DNA of 64,000 bases from Colwellia sp. PAMC 20917 (GTDB lineage Bacteria; Pseudomonadota; Gammaproteobacteria; Enterobacterales; Alteromonadaceae): NCBI RefSeq assembly GCF_001767295.1, contig NZ_CP014944.1:2046001-2110000 (forward strand). Direction: 5' to 3'. The first letter of the stretch is position 1. Each line of letters starts with the position of its first letter. The translations under genes and the position numbers were made by a program. Positions 53,582-63,296 of the stretch are shown here, one piece after another. A model generated the notes under the pieces. That model had not been told where the DNA came from, made no database searches, and saw only the letters and a list, made by a program, of their open reading frames with translations.

Positions 53582-53761
53582 TTAATCCTCCACCTTAACC
53601 ATATAAGATACTGTGTTAATCATACCGCGTACAGATGGAGTGTCTTCTAACTCTACTGTATGACGGATACGACGTAATCCAAGACCTCTTAATGTAGCTC
53701 TATGCTTCGGTAAACGACCGATAGAACTTTTCATTTGAGTTACTTTTACTGTTTTAGCCAT
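53582..53761 (-). CDS. rpmD: ribosomal protein L30
   Basis: 59 residues from the ATG at 53761, identical in length to E. coli L30; an in-frame TTG two codons earlier is not needed. Contains the signature [19 protein letters not shown] and ends VSYMVKVED. Small alpha/beta protein binding 23S rRNA. Starts 6 bases after the rpsE stop. Confidence 0.97.
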   Translation of the reverse strand: MAKTVKVTQMKSSIGRLPKHRATLRGLGLRRIRHTVELEDTPSVRGMINTVSYMVKVED

Positions 53762-53767
53762 GCTCAA

Positions 53768-54277
53768 TTACCCCAGTATGTCTGCAACGGTTTTGCCACG
53801 CTTAGCTGCAACACCTGCCGGCGATTTCATATTCGCAAGAGCTGAAACAGTAGCACGAACTACGTTGATCGGGTTAGTAGAACCGTATGCTTTTGACAAT
53901 ACGTTCTGAACACCTGCAACTTCTAGTACTGCACGCATCGCGCCACCGGCGATGATACCTGTACCTTCAGAAGCTGGTTGCATGTAAACTTTAGAACCAG
54001 AATGCTTGCCAATAATGACATGCTGAAGAGTAGTACCCTTCAAATCTACGGTTACTATGTTACGGCGTGCTTTTTCCATTGCTTTCTGGATTGCAGCAGG
54101 CACTTCACGTGCTTTACCGTATCCAAAACCAACGCGTCCAGCACCATCACCAACTACTGTAAGTGCAGTGAAACTGAATATGCGACCACCTTTAACCACT
54201 TTTGAAACGCGGTTAACGGCAATTAGCTTTTCAGCCATATCACTTTGTTGTGAGTTTTCTTGATTATGATTAGCCAT
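53768..54277 (-). CDS. rpsE: ribosomal protein S5
   Basis: 169 residues from the ATG at 54277 (AGGAG 6 bases upstream); a TTG start two codons earlier is less likely. A short Gln/Asn-rich extension precedes [20 protein letters not shown], the double-stranded-RNA-binding-like domain. The C-terminal domain has [18 protein letters not shown] and [21 protein letters not shown]5 shapes decoding fidelity and the mRNA entry channel. Confidence 0.98.
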   Translation of the reverse strand: MANHNQENSQQSDMAEKLIAVNRVSKVVKGGRIFSFTALTVVGDGAGRVGFGYGKAREVPAAIQKAMEKARRNIVTVDLKGTTLQHVIIGKHSGSKVYMQPASEGTGIIAGGAMRAVLEVAGVQNVLSKAYGSTNPINVVRATVSALANMKSPAGVAAKRGKTVADILG

Positions 54278-54286
54278 TATCAACTC

Positions 54287-54640
54287 CTAGAACTGCAGAC
54301 CAGCTTCACGAGCTGCTTCTGCTAACGCTTTTACGCGACCATGATAACGGAAACCAGAGCGATCAAAAGCAATGCTAGTGATCCCTTTAGCTACTGCACG
54401 TTCAGCAATTGCTGTACCAACTGCAGTTGCTGCGGCAACGTTACCTGTTTTATCTAACTGAGCACTGATTTCTTTGTCTAAAGTAGACGCAGATGCGATA
54501 ACTTCAGAACCCGTTGGAGCGATCAATTGCGCGTAAATATGGCGAGGAGTACGAAATACAACTAAACGATTCGCACCCAACTCGCTAATTTTTGCACGAG
54601 CGCGTTTAGCGCGGCGCAAACGAGATGTTTTCTTATCCAT
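54287..54640 (-). CDS. rplR: ribosomal protein L18
   Basis: 117 residues as in E. coli. Binds 5S rRNA with L5. The basic N-terminus [20 protein letters not shown] precedes the conserved core [18 protein letters not shown] and the C-terminal [20 protein letters not shown]. Spacing to neighbours is 9 bases each way, as expected in the spc operon. Confidence 0.99.
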   Translation of the reverse strand: MDKKTSRLRRAKRARAKISELGANRLVVFRTPRHIYAQLIAPTGSEVIASASTLDKEISAQLDKTGNVAAATAVGTAIAERAVAKGITSIAFDRSGFRYHGRVKALAEAAREAGLQF

Positions 54641-54649
54641 AGTATTATC

Positions 54650-55183
54650 CTACTTCTTCTTAGCTTCTTTACGGCGAACATGCTCGTCACTATAACGTAT
54701 ACCTTTACCTTTATAAGGCTCTGGCTTACGGTAAGAACGAATGTCTGCAGCAACTTGACCAACCAACTGTTTATCAGCACCTTTCAGTATGACTTCAGTT
54801 TGACTAGGAGTTTCAACAGTAATCCCATCAGGGATTGCGTGGTTAACTGGATGTGATAAACCTAAAGATAAGTTTAAAGACTTACCATCAGCTTTTGCAC
54901 GATAACCAACACCGTTTAATAACAATGTTTTTACATAACCTGTACTTACACCTTCAACCATATTCTGGATTAAAGCACGTGTAGTACCGGCTTGAGCCCA
55001 AGCGCCTTTAACATCGGCAACGATATTAGTAATGATGCTATTTTCTTCTTGAGAAATAACAACGTCACTATGGATCGTGCGAGATAATTCGCCCATTGGA
55101 CCTTTAACTATAATGTCTTGACCTGATAACGTAACAGTAACGCCAGCAGGAACAACGACAGGTGCTTTTGCAACACGAGACAT
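54650..55183 (-). CDS. rplF: ribosomal protein L6
   Basis: 177 residues as in E. coli. Two tandem homologous domains bind 23S rRNA near the sarcin-ricin loop. The N-terminus [20 protein letters not shown] and the second-domain motif [24 protein letters not shown] at the C-terminus are typical. It lies between rpsH and rplR. Confidence 0.99.
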   Translation of the reverse strand: MSRVAKAPVVVPAGVTVTLSGQDIIVKGPMGELSRTIHSDVVISQEENSIITNIVADVKGAWAQAGTTRALIQNMVEGVSTGYVKTLLLNGVGYRAKADGKSLNLSLGLSHPVNHAIPDGITVETPSQTEVILKGADKQLVGQVAADIRSYRKPEPYKGKGIRYSDEHVRRKEAKKK

Positions 55184-55193
55184 ATATTTCTCC

Positions 55194-55583
55194 TTACGCT
55201 ACGAAACCGATGATTTCACCGCCGATACCCGCAGAGCGAGCAGCGCGATCAGTCATCAGACCTTTAGAAGTAGATACGATTGCAATACCCATACCTGCAA
55301 GAACTTTAGGAAGTTCATCACAGCTTTTGTATATGCGAAGACCAGGACGTGAAACACGCTTGATCGTTTCAATTACTTCTTTACCTTCAAAATATTTCAA
55401 AGTTACAGATAACTCAGGCTTAACTTCGCCTGATACTGAAAACTCTGATACATAACCTTCTTCTTTAAGCAAGTTTGCAATAGCAACTTTAACTTTAGAA
55501 GATGGCATTGTAACTGCAACTTTTGCTGCAGATTGACCGTTGCGAATGCGTGTAAACATATCCGCGATAGGATCAGTCATCAT
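55194..55583 (-). CDS. rpsH: ribosomal protein S8
   Basis: 129 residues. Central 16S-binding protein and, in E. coli, the translational repressor of the spc operon acting at rplE. Starts [19 protein letters not shown] and contains [20 protein letters not shown] with the conserved C-terminal loop [21 protein letters not shown]. Two adjacent ATGs exist; the first has GGGAG 9 bases upstream. Confidence 0.99.
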   Translation of the reverse strand: MMTDPIADMFTRIRNGQSAAKVAVTMPSSKVKVAIANLLKEEGYVSEFSVSGEVKPELSVTLKYFEGKEVIETIKRVSRPGLRIYKSCDELPKVLAGMGIAIVSTSKGLMTDRAARSAGIGGEIIGFVA

Positions 55584-55602
55584 AACAATTTACTCCCGTG
55601 AA

Positions 55603-55908
55603 TTACCAACTAGCTTTCTTAAGACCTGGAACTTCACCACGCATCATTGCTTCACGCAATTTGATTCGGCTTAAACCGAATTTACGTAAGAAACCATGAG
55701 GACGACCAGTAATGTTACAACGGTTACGTTGACGACTACTTGATGAATCACGAGGTAAACTTTGAAGTTTCAATACAGCATCCCAACGATCTTCTTCAGA
55801 AGAATTATCGTTAGAGATGATTGCTTTTAATGCACTACGCTTTTCAGCGTACTGTGCTACTAATTTGGTTCTTTTAGCTTCACGAGCTTTCATTGACGTT
55901 TTAGCCAT
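55603..55908 (-). CDS. rpsN: ribosomal protein S14
   Basis: 101 residues from the ATG at 55908, the E. coli length; a longer frame runs into rplE and is not used. Begins [20 protein letters not shown] and ends with the conserved [22 protein letters not shown] segment. It is the long form without the zinc-binding CxxC pairs. Starts 4 bases after rplE. Confidence 0.97.
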   Translation of the reverse strand: MAKTSMKAREAKRTKLVAQYAEKRSALKAIISNDNSSEEDRWDAVLKLQSLPRDSSSSRQRNRCNITGRPHGFLRKFGLSRIKLREAMMRGEVPGLKKASW

Positions 55909-55912
55909 AACT

Positions 55913-56458
55913 CTACACCTTGTTCTTAAACGGGAAGCTAAAGGCAGACAACAATGCGTGTCCTTCTTCATTATTCTTCGCGCTAGTAGTGATAGTAATA
56001 TCCATCCCACGAATTTTATCGATTTTATCGTAATCGATTTCAGGGAAGATTATTTGCTCACGTACGCCCATGCTGTAGTTACCACGGCCATCGAATGACT
56101 TAGGGTTTAAGCCACGGAAATCGCGGATACGAGGAATAGAGATCGAAATTAAACGCTCTAAAAATTCCCACATACGTTCGCCACGTAGAGTTACTTTTGT
56201 ACCAATAGGATAACCTTCACGAATCTTAAAGCCCGCAACAGATTTGCGTGCTACAGTCGTAACTGGTTTTTGACCTGAGATTGCAGTAAGATCATTTGTG
56301 GCATGGTCTAATACTTTTTTATCAGCAATAGCTTCACCAACACCCATGTTAAGGGTGATCTTTTCAATCCGAGGGACTTGCATGACACTTTTGTATTCGA
56401 ACTTCTTCTGAAGGTCGTTTACAACAGTATCTTTGTAAAAATCATGCAGTTTCGCCAT
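55913..56458 (-). CDS. rplE: ribosomal protein L5
   Basis: 181 residues (179 in E. coli). Binds 5S rRNA and contacts P-site tRNA. Conserved segments are [56 protein letters not shown] and [21 protein letters not shown]. In E. coli S8 represses the spc operon near this gene's start. The 15-base gap after rplX leaves space for the ribosome-binding site only. Confidence 0.99.
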   Translation of the reverse strand: MAKLHDFYKDTVVNDLQKKFEYKSVMQVPRIEKITLNMGVGEAIADKKVLDHATNDLTAISGQKPVTTVARKSVAGFKIREGYPIGTKVTLRGERMWEFLERLISISIPRIRDFRGLNPKSFDGRGNYSMGVREQIIFPEIDYDKIDKIRGMDITITTSAKNNEEGHALLSAFSFPFKNKV

Positions 56459-56473
56459 CGTTTACTCCAATAA

Positions 56474-56788
56474 TTAAACTAGTTCGTTGTTAGATTTGAA
56501 GAAACGAACTTTTTTGCCGTCTTCAATTCTAAAGCCTACACGATCTGCTTTACCCGTTTTAGGGTTAACAATCGCTACGTTTGAAACTTGTAAAGAAGCT
56601 TCTTTTTCAATAATCCCACCAGGCTGCTGTAACTGAGGTACAGGCTTAGTGTGTTTCTTGATCAAGTTTATGCCTTCTACAAATACTTTGCCGTCATCAA
56701 CAAGAACTTTAGTGACTTTACCAGTCTTACCCTTGTCTTTGCCAGCTAGTACAATAACTTCATCATCACGACGAATCTTAGATGCCAT
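56474..56788 (-). CDS. rplX: ribosomal protein L24
   Basis: 104 residues as in E. coli. Initiator of 50S assembly, located near the tunnel exit. The KOW motif is visible in [21 protein letters not shown], followed by the conserved [14 protein letters not shown] and [19 protein letters not shown]. Second gene of the spc operon, 12 bases after rplN. Confidence 0.99.
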   Translation of the reverse strand: MASKIRRDDEVIVLAGKDKGKTGKVTKVLVDDGKVFVEGINLIKKHTKPVPQLQQPGGIIEKEASLQVSNVAIVNPKTGKADRVGFRIEDGKKVRFFKSNNELV

Positions 56789-56800
56789 TATCGTGACTCC

Positions 56801-57169
56801 TTATAGTACTTCAGGTGCAAGTGAAACGATTTTCATGAACTTTTCATTACGAAGTTCACGCGTCACTGGACCGAAAATACGAGTACCAATTGGTTGTAAG
56901 TTAGCATTTAACATTACAGCCGCGTTTTCATCAAAACGGATGGTTGAACCATCTGAACGACGAACACCTTTCTTAGTGCGCACAACTACCGCAGTCAGAA
57001 CATCACCTTTTTTAACTTTGCCGCGAGGATTTGATTCCTTCACTGCAATTTTAATGATATCACCGATACGCGCGTAGCGACGGTGCGAACCACCAAGAAC
57101 CTTTATACACTGTACACGTCGAGCGCCGCTGTTATCAGCTACGTTCAGTTGTGATTGCATTTGGATCAT
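56801..57169 (-). CDS. rplN: ribosomal protein L14
   Basis: 122 residues as in E. coli, starting [20 protein letters not shown]. Core segments [20 protein letters not shown] and [20 protein letters not shown]-type sequence identify L14, a beta-barrel protein at the subunit interface forming bridges B5/B8. First gene of the spc operon, separated from rpsQ by 333 bp that contains the S10 operon terminator and a promoter. Confidence 0.99.
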   Translation of the reverse strand: MIQMQSQLNVADNSGARRVQCIKVLGGSHRRYARIGDIIKIAVKESNPRGKVKKGDVLTAVVVRTKKGVRRSDGSTIRFDENAAVMLNANLQPIGTRIFGPVTRELRNEKFMKIVSLAPEVL

Positions 57170-57288
57170 TGAGTTTTACTCCGCTATTTATCTAAACAAA
57201 CTTAGATATAATTTAAGGCCAGAAATTTGACCCGTCACTGCCTTCTACTGCCCCCATAAAAACGTCAGACGAATCCGGAGGGCGCGAG

Positions 57289-57317
57289 ATTATAACACCA
57301 CCAAAATGAAAGTGATA
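57289..57317 (-). promoter_or_regulatory. promoter of the spc operon
   Basis: TATAAT on the minus strand at 57289-57294, followed by CTCGCGCC, a GC-rich discriminator typical of ribosomal promoters. The -35 (TATCAC at 17 bp) is weak. The start should lie about 110 bp before rplN. The remainder of 57170-57428 shows no gene. Confidence 0.65.
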
Positions 57318-57428
57318 CCTTATTTAGTTAAAAAATAAACAATTGCTAAGCATTCACCCTAGTAAAATATCCTTTAACACCATTGGCATCTCATCATCAA
57401 GCCATTAGTTGTCGGCAATATTTTAAGC

Positions 57429-57464
57429 AAAAAAAAACCCTATCACACTGTGATAGGGTTTTTA
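57429..57464 (-). terminator. terminator of the S10 operon
   Basis: Minus-strand stem AAAACCCTATCACA/TGTGATAGGGTTTT with a minimal loop and a T-rich tail, about 40 bases past the rpsQ stop, splitting S10 from spc. Confidence 0.93.
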
Positions 57465-57502
57465 TTTAACACGTTCGTTAAAACAAATTTACAAAAAGTA
57501 AA

Positions 57503-57754
57503 TTATGCTTTAGTAATTACAGCAACTAAAGTCCAGTTTTTAGACTTTGAAATTGGTGCAACTTCACGAATTGTTACTAAATCACCAGCATTACATTGGT
57601 TAGTCTCATCATGCACTTTCAACTTAGTTGAACGTGTAAGGTACTTACCGTAAATAGGGTGCTTAACACGACGTTCAATTAATACAGTGATAGACTTATC
57701 CATTTTATCACTGACAACACGACCTTGTAGTGTGCGGATTTTAGCTTCGCTCAT
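57503..57754 (-). CDS. rpsQ: ribosomal protein S17
   Basis: 83 residues (84 in E. coli). Primary 16S-binding protein with an OB fold: [40 protein letters not shown] and [19 protein letters not shown]. Last gene of the S10 operon. Its start codon overlaps the rpmC stop by one base (TAATG), giving translational coupling. Confidence 0.99.
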   Translation of the reverse strand: MSEAKIRTLQGRVVSDKMDKSITVLIERRVKHPIYGKYLTRSTKLKVHDETNQCNAGDLVTIREVAPISKSKNWTLVAVITKA

Positions 57755-57945
57755 TACTTACCTGCCTTTTCAGTTATGATAGTCTTTACACGTGCAATAT
57801 TGCGACGTACCGTTCTTAGCAAATGAGTTTGTGCTAATTGTCCTGTGCTTGCTTGCATGCGATAGTTAAACTGTTCGCGTAATAATGCAAGCATTTCAGT
57901 ATTTAGCTCTTCAATGCTTTTATCTTTTAATTCACTAGCTTTCAT
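57754..57945 (-). CDS. rpmC: ribosomal protein L29
   Basis: 63 residues, two-helix bundle at the tunnel exit near L23. [39 protein letters not shown] and the conserved [14 protein letters not shown] are typical. It overlaps both rplP and rpsQ by one base, so all three are translationally coupled. Confidence 0.98.
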   Translation of the reverse strand: MKASELKDKSIEELNTEMLALLREQFNYRMQASTGQLAQTHLLRTVRRNIARVKTIITEKAGK

Positions 57946-58358
57946 TACATCACCGTTCTAGTTACGAAAGATGTTTTGAACGGAAGTTTAGCCGCTGCTA
58001 AAGCAAATGCTTCGCGTGCGATTTCTTCCGATACACCTTCCATTTCATAAAGAACACGGCCAGGTAGAATTTGGCATACCCAATATTCCACTGAACCTTT
58101 ACCTTTACCCATACGAACCTCAAGAGGCTTTTTAGTAATTGGCTTATCAGGGAATACACGTATCCAGATTTTACCTTGACGCTTTACGTGACGAGTCATT
58201 GCTCGACGTGCCGCTTCAATCTGACGCGCAGTCATACGACCACGTTCCATTGATTTTAAACCGAAAGTACCGAAGCTAACTGAGCTACCGACGTGTGCAA
58301 GACCACGGTTGCGCATTTTAAATTGCTTACGGAATTTAGTACGTTTTGGTTGTAACAT
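57945..58358 (-). CDS. rplP: ribosomal protein L16
   Basis: 137 residues (136 in E. coli). Positions A-site tRNA on the 50S subunit. Starts [20 protein letters not shown]. The conserved [40 protein letters not shown] and [21 protein letters not shown] are intact. It begins 10 bases after rpsC. Confidence 0.99.
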   Translation of the reverse strand: MLQPKRTKFRKQFKMRNRGLAHVGSSVSFGTFGLKSMERGRMTARQIEAARRAMTRHVKRQGKIWIRVFPDKPITKKPLEVRMGKGKGSVEYWVCQILPGRVLYEMEGVSEEIAREAFALAAAKLPFKTSFVTRTVM

Positions 58359-58368
58359 TACTTAGCTC

Positions 58369-59064
58369 CTACTTAGGCTTGCGGTTGTTTTTTCTTTTAG
58401 GTTTAGCCGCTGGTACTTCTGCCTGTAGAGGCATGTTACCAATGATTTCACCTTTAAAGATCCACACTTTGATACCAATAACACCATAAGTTGTGTTACC
58501 GCGTGCAATAGCGTAATCGATGTCAGCACGTAAAGTGTGTAGTGGTACACGACCTTCACGATACCATTCAGCACGTGCAATATCTGCACCGCCTAAACGA
58601 CCACTTACTTGTACTTTAATACCCTTTGCGCCTAGACGCATAGCATTTTGTACAGCACGTTTCATAGCGCGACGAAACATCACACGACGTTCTAATTGAC
58701 TAGCAATACTGTCAGCAACAAGCTGCGCATCCATTTCTGGCTTACGTACTTCAGCAATGTTGATTTGAGCAGGAACACCAGCAATTTTAGAAACTGCTAA
58801 GCGTAGTTTCTCAACATCTTCGCCTTTCTTACCGATAACAACACCCGGACGAGCCGTATGAATTGTTACGCGGATAGATTTAGCTGGACGCTCAATAACT
58901 ACTTTTGATAATGATGCACGAACAAGCTTCTCTTTCAAATATTCGCGAACCAAATGGTCACCGCGTAAATTTTCAGCGAAGTCTTTGTTACTTGCAAACC
59001 ACGTAGACGCGAAAGGTTTCGTGATACCTAAGCGAATACCGTTAGGATGAACTTTTTGACCCAT
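58369..59064 (-). CDS. rpsC: ribosomal protein S3
   Basis: 231 residues (233 in E. coli). Forms the mRNA entry channel with S4 and S5 and has mRNA helicase activity. Starts [20 protein letters not shown]. The KH domain shows [17 protein letters not shown], and the C-terminal half has [20 protein letters not shown] and the basic tail [14 protein letters not shown]. Located between rplV and rplP. Confidence 0.99.
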   Translation of the reverse strand: MGQKVHPNGIRLGITKPFASTWFASNKDFAENLRGDHLVREYLKEKLVRASLSKVVIERPAKSIRVTIHTARPGVVIGKKGEDVEKLRLAVSKIAGVPAQINIAEVRKPEMDAQLVADSIASQLERRVMFRRAMKRAVQNAMRLGAKGIKVQVSGRLGGADIARAEWYREGRVPLHTLRADIDYAIARGNTTYGVIGIKVWIFKGEIIGNMPLQAEVPAAKPKRKNNRKPK

Positions 59065-59076
59065 ACTAATATACTC

Positions 59077-59409
59077 CTAAGAATCAGACACGATCACAGT
59101 AATGTGACTTGTGCGCTTAATTATACGATCCGCGCGGCCTTTTGCACGAGGACGAATACGTTTCATTGTAGGACCATCGTCAACTGTAATAGTTTTTACG
59201 ATAAGTTCATCAATGTCTGCACCTTCGTTATGTTCAGCGTTAGCAATTGCAGAGTTAAGTACTTTTTTAACTAATTCAGCAGCTGATTTGTTGCTAAAAG
59301 TTAAAATTTCAAGTGCTTTCTCTACATGTAAGCCGCGGATTTGATCCACAACTAAACGTGCTTTCTGAGCAGAACCGCGGGCAAATTTATGTATAGCGAT
59401 AGCTTCCAT
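59077..59409 (-). CDS. rplV: ribosomal protein L22
   Basis: 110 residues as in E. coli. Its beta-hairpin lines the exit tunnel constriction and is a site of macrolide-resistance mutations. [40 protein letters not shown] and the hairpin region [20 protein letters not shown] are wild-type-like. Ten bases separate it from rpsS. Confidence 0.99.
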   Translation of the reverse strand: MEAIAIHKFARGSAQKARLVVDQIRGLHVEKALEILTFSNKSAAELVKKVLNSAIANAEHNEGADIDELIVKTITVDDGPTMKRIRPRAKGRADRIIKRTSHITVIVSDS

Positions 59410-59419
59410 TCAATTTCCC

Positions 59420-59695
59420 CTATTTCTTCGCTTTCTTATCAGCGATATGACCGCGATAAGTACGAGTTGGTGCAAATTCTCCTAATTTGTGACCGATCAT
59501 TTCATCAGTTACAAATACAGGTACGTGTTGACGGCCATTATGGACAGCTATGGTCAATCCGATCATCGTTGGGATGATCATTGAACGACGGGACCAAGTC
59601 TTAATTGGCTTTTTATTCCCGCTTTCCAGAGCTTTCTCTACCTTCGTCAGCAAGTGTAGGTCTATAAATGGACCTTTCTTGAGAGAACGTGGCAT
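59420..59695 (-). CDS. rpsS: ribosomal protein S19
   Basis: 91 residues (92 in E. coli). Head protein of the 30S subunit, partner of S13. [40 protein letters not shown] and the C-terminal [20 protein letters not shown] are canonical. It lies 88 bp after rplB, the longest gap within the S10 operon. Confidence 0.99.
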   Translation of the reverse strand: MPRSLKKGPFIDLHLLTKVEKALESGNKKPIKTWSRRSMIIPTMIGLTIAVHNGRQHVPVFVTDEMIGHKLGEFAPTRTYRGHIADKKAKK

Positions 59696-59783
59696 GGTGA
59701 ATCCTCTTTATTTACCCTTCATGTTGAACTTAACTTTACCAAAGTAAACCAAGCTCAAACAATCAGAGTATTAATTAAATGTA

Positions 59784-60608
59784 CTATTTAGTACGACGAC
59801 GCACGATAAATTTATCAGTACGTTTGTTTGAACGAGTCTTGTAACCCTTAGTTGGTACGCCCCAAGGGGATACCGGGTGACGACCGCCAGACGTTTTACC
59901 TTCACCACCACCGTGTGGGTGATCAACTGGGTTCATGGCAACACCACGAACAGTTGGGCGAACACCGCGCCATCTTGAAGCACCAGCTTTACCCAAAGAG
60001 CGAAGCATGTGTTCAGAATTGCCGATTTCACCTAAAGTAGCACGACAGTCAGACTCAATTTTACGCATTTCGCCAGAGCGAAGACGTAAAGTGACATATG
60101 CACCGTCTTTAGCAACTAGTTGAGCGTAAGTACCAGCAGCACGTGCTATTTGAGCACCTTTACCTGGTTTAAGTTCGATTGCATGCACAACACTACCTAA
60201 TGGTGTGTTGCGTAAAGCCATAGTATTACCAGCTTTGATTGGAGCATCAACACCTGACTGGACTGTATCTCCAGCGCTTAAGCCTTTAGGGGCTAGGATG
60301 TAACGACGTTCACCATCAGCATATAATACTAGTGCAATATTAGCAGAACGGTTTGGATCATATTCCAAACGTTCAACTTTTGCAGGGATACCATCTTTAT
60401 TACGTTTAAAATCGATCATGCGGTAATGTTGTTTGTGACCACCACCAATATGACGAACCGTAATACGACCGTTATTATTACGACCACCAGACTTAGACTT
60501 AGTGTCTAGTAATGGTGCGTAAGGCTTACCTTTATGCAACTCCGTGTTTACCACTTTAACTACGTGGCGACGACCCGGAGAAGTAGGTTTACATTTAACT
60601 ATAGCCAT
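59784..60608 (-). CDS. rplB: ribosomal protein L2
   Basis: 274 residues (273 in E. coli). Near the peptidyl-transferase centre and required for its activity. [20 protein letters not shown] at the start, [20 protein letters not shown] in the RNA-binding domain. The conserved histidine segment [20 protein letters not shown] is intact (His near residue 229 is the catalysis-linked residue in E. coli). It follows rplW by 12 bases. Confidence 0.99.
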   Translation of the reverse strand: MAIVKCKPTSPGRRHVVKVVNTELHKGKPYAPLLDTKSKSGGRNNNGRITVRHIGGGHKQHYRMIDFKRNKDGIPAKVERLEYDPNRSANIALVLYADGERRYILAPKGLSAGDTVQSGVDAPIKAGNTMALRNTPLGSVVHAIELKPGKGAQIARAAGTYAQLVAKDGAYVTLRLRSGEMRKIESDCRATLGEIGNSEHMLRSLGKAGASRWRGVRPTVRGVAMNPVDHPHGGGEGKTSGGRHPVSPWGVPTKGYKTRSNKRTDKFIVRRRTK

Positions 60609-60620
60609 TTTCGTAAACTC

Positions 60621-60923
60621 CTATGATTCCGCGCCGACGAAGTCGATGTCGCTGCCTTCAGCAAGAGTAACGTATGCTTTTTTCCAGTCGCTTCTGCGAC
60701 CAAAACGAGCACCAGTACGTTTCACTTTACCTTTAACATTTAATGTGCGAACACCGTCTACTGAAACTTCAAAAAGTTTCTCAACAGCAGCTTTGATTTC
60801 AGCTTTAGTAGCAGTAGTAACAACTTTGAAAACAACAGTGTTGTTTGCTTCAGATGCCATAGTGCTTTTCTCAGAAATGTTCGGTGCTAAAAGCACTTTT
60901 AACAAACGTTCTTCGCTTATCAT
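60621..60923 (-). CDS. rplW: ribosomal protein L23
   Basis: 100 residues as in E. coli. Tunnel-exit protein that docks trigger factor and [43 protein letters not shown] and [27 protein letters not shown]-type segments are typical. Its ATG overlaps the rplD stop (ATGA), giving translational coupling. Confidence 0.99.
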   Translation of the reverse strand: MISEERLLKVLLAPNISEKSTMASEANNTVVFKVVTTATKAEIKAAVEKLFEVSVDGVRTLNVKGKVKRTGARFGRRSDWKKAYVTLAEGSDIDFVGAES

Positions 60924-61525
60924 CCTAACATCTCCTCAAGTTGTTTAACTGCAGTAGCAGTCATCAAAACTTTTTCGAAACCAACCAAGCTAACTGGGTC
61001 AATACCGTCTACGTCACGAACGTCAACTTTGTACAAGTTGCGTGCTGATAAGAACAAGTTCTCATCAACTTCTGGAGTGATGATTAATACATCTTTTAAC
61101 TCCAAGCCGTTTAGTTTAGCTACTAATTCTTTAGTTTTTGGTGTTTCAACAGTAAAGTTTTCTACCACTACTAAGCGATCTTGACGAACAAGCTCAGATA
61201 GGATGCTTTTAATCGCACCACGGTACATTTTACGGTTTACTTTCTGGCTGTGGTCTTGAGGTTTAGCAGCGAATGTTACGCCACCAGAACGCCAAATTGG
61301 ACCACGGCTAGTACCAGCACGAGCACGGCCAGTACCTTTTTGACGCCAAGGTTTTGCACCACCGCCACTTACTTCTGAACGAGTCTTTTGAGCACGAGTA
61401 CCTTGACGAGCGCCAGCTGCATATGCAACTACTACCTGATGTACTAATGCTTCGTTAAACTCAAGTCCAAAAGTTGCTTCAGAAACTTCAAGAGCACCTG
61501 CAGCGTCTTTTAATGATAATTCCAT
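60920..61525 (-). CDS. rplD: ribosomal protein L4
   Basis: 201 residues from the ATG at 61525 (AGGAG 7 bases upstream); a GTG one codon earlier is too close to that site. L4 lines the exit tunnel and in E. coli represses the S10 operon and binds RNase E. The tunnel loop region [20 protein letters not shown] and [20 protein letters not shown] is intact. It overlaps rplW by four bases. Confidence 0.98.
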   Translation of the reverse strand: MELSLKDAAGALEVSEATFGLEFNEALVHQVVVAYAAGARQGTRAQKTRSEVSGGGAKPWRQKGTGRARAGTSRGPIWRSGGVTFAAKPQDHSQKVNRKMYRGAIKSILSELVRQDRLVVVENFTVETPKTKELVAKLNGLELKDVLIITPEVDENLFLSARNLYKVDVRDVDGIDPVSLVGFEKVLMTATAVKQLEEMLG

Positions 61526-61540
61526 CACGAATCTCCTGGA

Positions 61541-62179
61541 CTAAGCTTTAACAGCTGGTTTGATGATTACGTTACCGTTGATAGCACCCGGAACCGCACC
61601 TTTAATAAGGAGCAAGTTACGTTCTGCGTCAACGCGAACCAATTCAAGGTTTTGTGTAGTACAGCGCACAGAACCCATGTGACCAGACATTTTTTTGCCT
61701 TTGAAAACGCGACCTGGTGTTTGACACTGACCTAACGAACCGTTTGAACGGTGAGAGACAGAGTTACCATGAGTAGCATCTTGCATAGTAAAGTTCCAGC
61801 GTTTAATACCGCCTTGGAAGCCTTTACCTTTAGATGTACCGGTTACGTCTACTAATTTAGTGTCATTAAAAATTGAAACAGTGATTTCACCGCCCAATTC
61901 TAAACCTTCGCCTTCATTTTCGTTTAAGCGGAATTCCCACAGGCCACGGCCTGCTTGAACGCCAGCTTTAGCGAAATGCCCAGCTGCTGGTTTTGTAACA
62001 CGGCTAGCCTTACGGCTACCTGTTGTAACTTGAAGCGCCGAGTAACCGTCAGTTTCTAAAGTTTTCACTTGAGAAATACGGTTGGCTTCAACTTCTAGAA
62101 CGGTTACAGGTGTTGAAACGCCATCTTCAGTGAAGATACGAGTCATGCCTACTTTACGTCCAACTAGACCAATAGTCAT
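61541..62179 (-). CDS. rplC: ribosomal protein L3
   Basis: 212 residues (209 in E. coli). One of the first proteins in 50S assembly. [20 protein letters not shown] at the start, [20 protein letters not shown], and the loop [20 protein letters not shown] carrying the glutamine methylated by PrmB. It lies between rpsJ and rplD with 12-15-base gaps. Confidence 0.99.
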   Translation of the reverse strand: MTIGLVGRKVGMTRIFTEDGVSTPVTVLEVEANRISQVKTLETDGYSALQVTTGSRKASRVTKPAAGHFAKAGVQAGRGLWEFRLNENEGEGLELGGEITVSIFNDTKLVDVTGTSKGKGFQGGIKRWNFTMQDATHGNSVSHRSNGSLGQCQTPGRVFKGKKMSGHMGSVRCTTQNLELVRVDAERNLLLIKGAVPGAINGNVIIKPAVKA

Positions 62180-62191
62180 TGTTAAAACCCC

Positions 62192-62506
<315 letters not shown>

Positions 62507-62640
62507 TCAAATCCCCATTTTTAAAGAACAACAAAATACATCCCATCACCTTTTATATGTAAAAGGGGGGTGTATCGCTAATAACATTCAACTCCCTATC
62601 GGAGCTGCTGTAAACCTTAACCGTAAAGGCTAAGGTGAAA

Positions 62641-62702
62641 ATCCGCACAAAGCGTGAGCGATGTGCGGATGTGTATTATACATAACTGATAATATTTATC
62701 AA
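62641..62702 (-). promoter_or_regulatory. S10 operon promoter and leader hairpin
   Basis: Minus strand: TTGATA (62697-62702), 16-bp spacer, TATAAT (62675-62680), about 170 bp upstream of rpsJ. The leader then forms ATCCGCACA/TGTGCGGAT (62641-62669), a GC-rich stem at the position of the E. coli S10 leader hairpins that mediate L4 control. Such control here is inferred. Confidence 0.75.
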
Positions 62703-62749
62703 GCCTAAATATTTTTTATCACTAAAGCTCAGATGCGGTGGCGATCAGA

Positions 62750-63223
62750 CTAAATTGATCCCGACTCACATTGCTCAGTTCTCAATGATTTTTCAATAAG
62801 CAAGGGTCTAAGGAGTTCAGTGGTAATAATTTCTGAAACAATATTTTTAGACTGTTCTTCTTCGATCCAAATGGAAATATTATCATGATCATCAAAAGAG
62901 CGGTTCAATTTATAACTCAGGCCTGCTTTTAACGTTACGTCAAATTTAACGAAGGCATTCTTTTCACGAATGCTCATGCCATTTTGGTAAATTTGCGCTT
63001 TTACCCATAATTGGTGATTACCTGCTTGATATTGCTTAGGTAGATTCCATTCAATTGGCCTTTTATACAGACACATAAGATGGATATACTCAAATTGCTT
63101 ACCCCGTTCTTTTTCAAAGTTAACAAAGCGAAATTTACCTTCATCAACATCGGCTTTGATTTGATAAGCGCTACATCCAGCCAGTATTAATGATAACGCG
63201 GTTATAATTGTAAATTTATTCAT
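62750..63223 (-). CDS. hypothetical lipoprotein
   Basis: 157 residues. Signal MNKFTIITALSLILAGC with lipobox LAGC (Cys17), so probably lipid-anchored. The mature part is beta-rich with WVKAQIYQNGMSIREKNAFV and KFDVTLKAGLSYKL. This resembles small envelope lipoproteins with a PEGA- or transthyretin-like beta fold, but I cannot assign a family. It lies 73 bp after the PDZ protein gene on the same strand and may share its transcript. Confidence 0.7.
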   Translation of the reverse strand: MNKFTIITALSLILAGCSAYQIKADVDEGKFRFVNFEKERGKQFEYIHLMCLYKRPIEWNLPKQYQAGNHQLWVKAQIYQNGMSIREKNAFVKFDVTLKAGLSYKLNRSFDDHDNISIWIEEEQSKNIVSEIITTELLRPLLIEKSLRTEQCESGSI

Positions 63224-63296
63224 CAGTTGTCTCCGTTATTGATTGTTAATATAGGTTATCTGCTTTTTAGTACAAATGGCTATCCCTATTATCAGC

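Noticed and set aside
55909-56010. N-terminal extension of rpsN into rplE
   Set aside because: S14 is 101 residues in this group and its conserved [10 protein letters not shown] start is at 55908.
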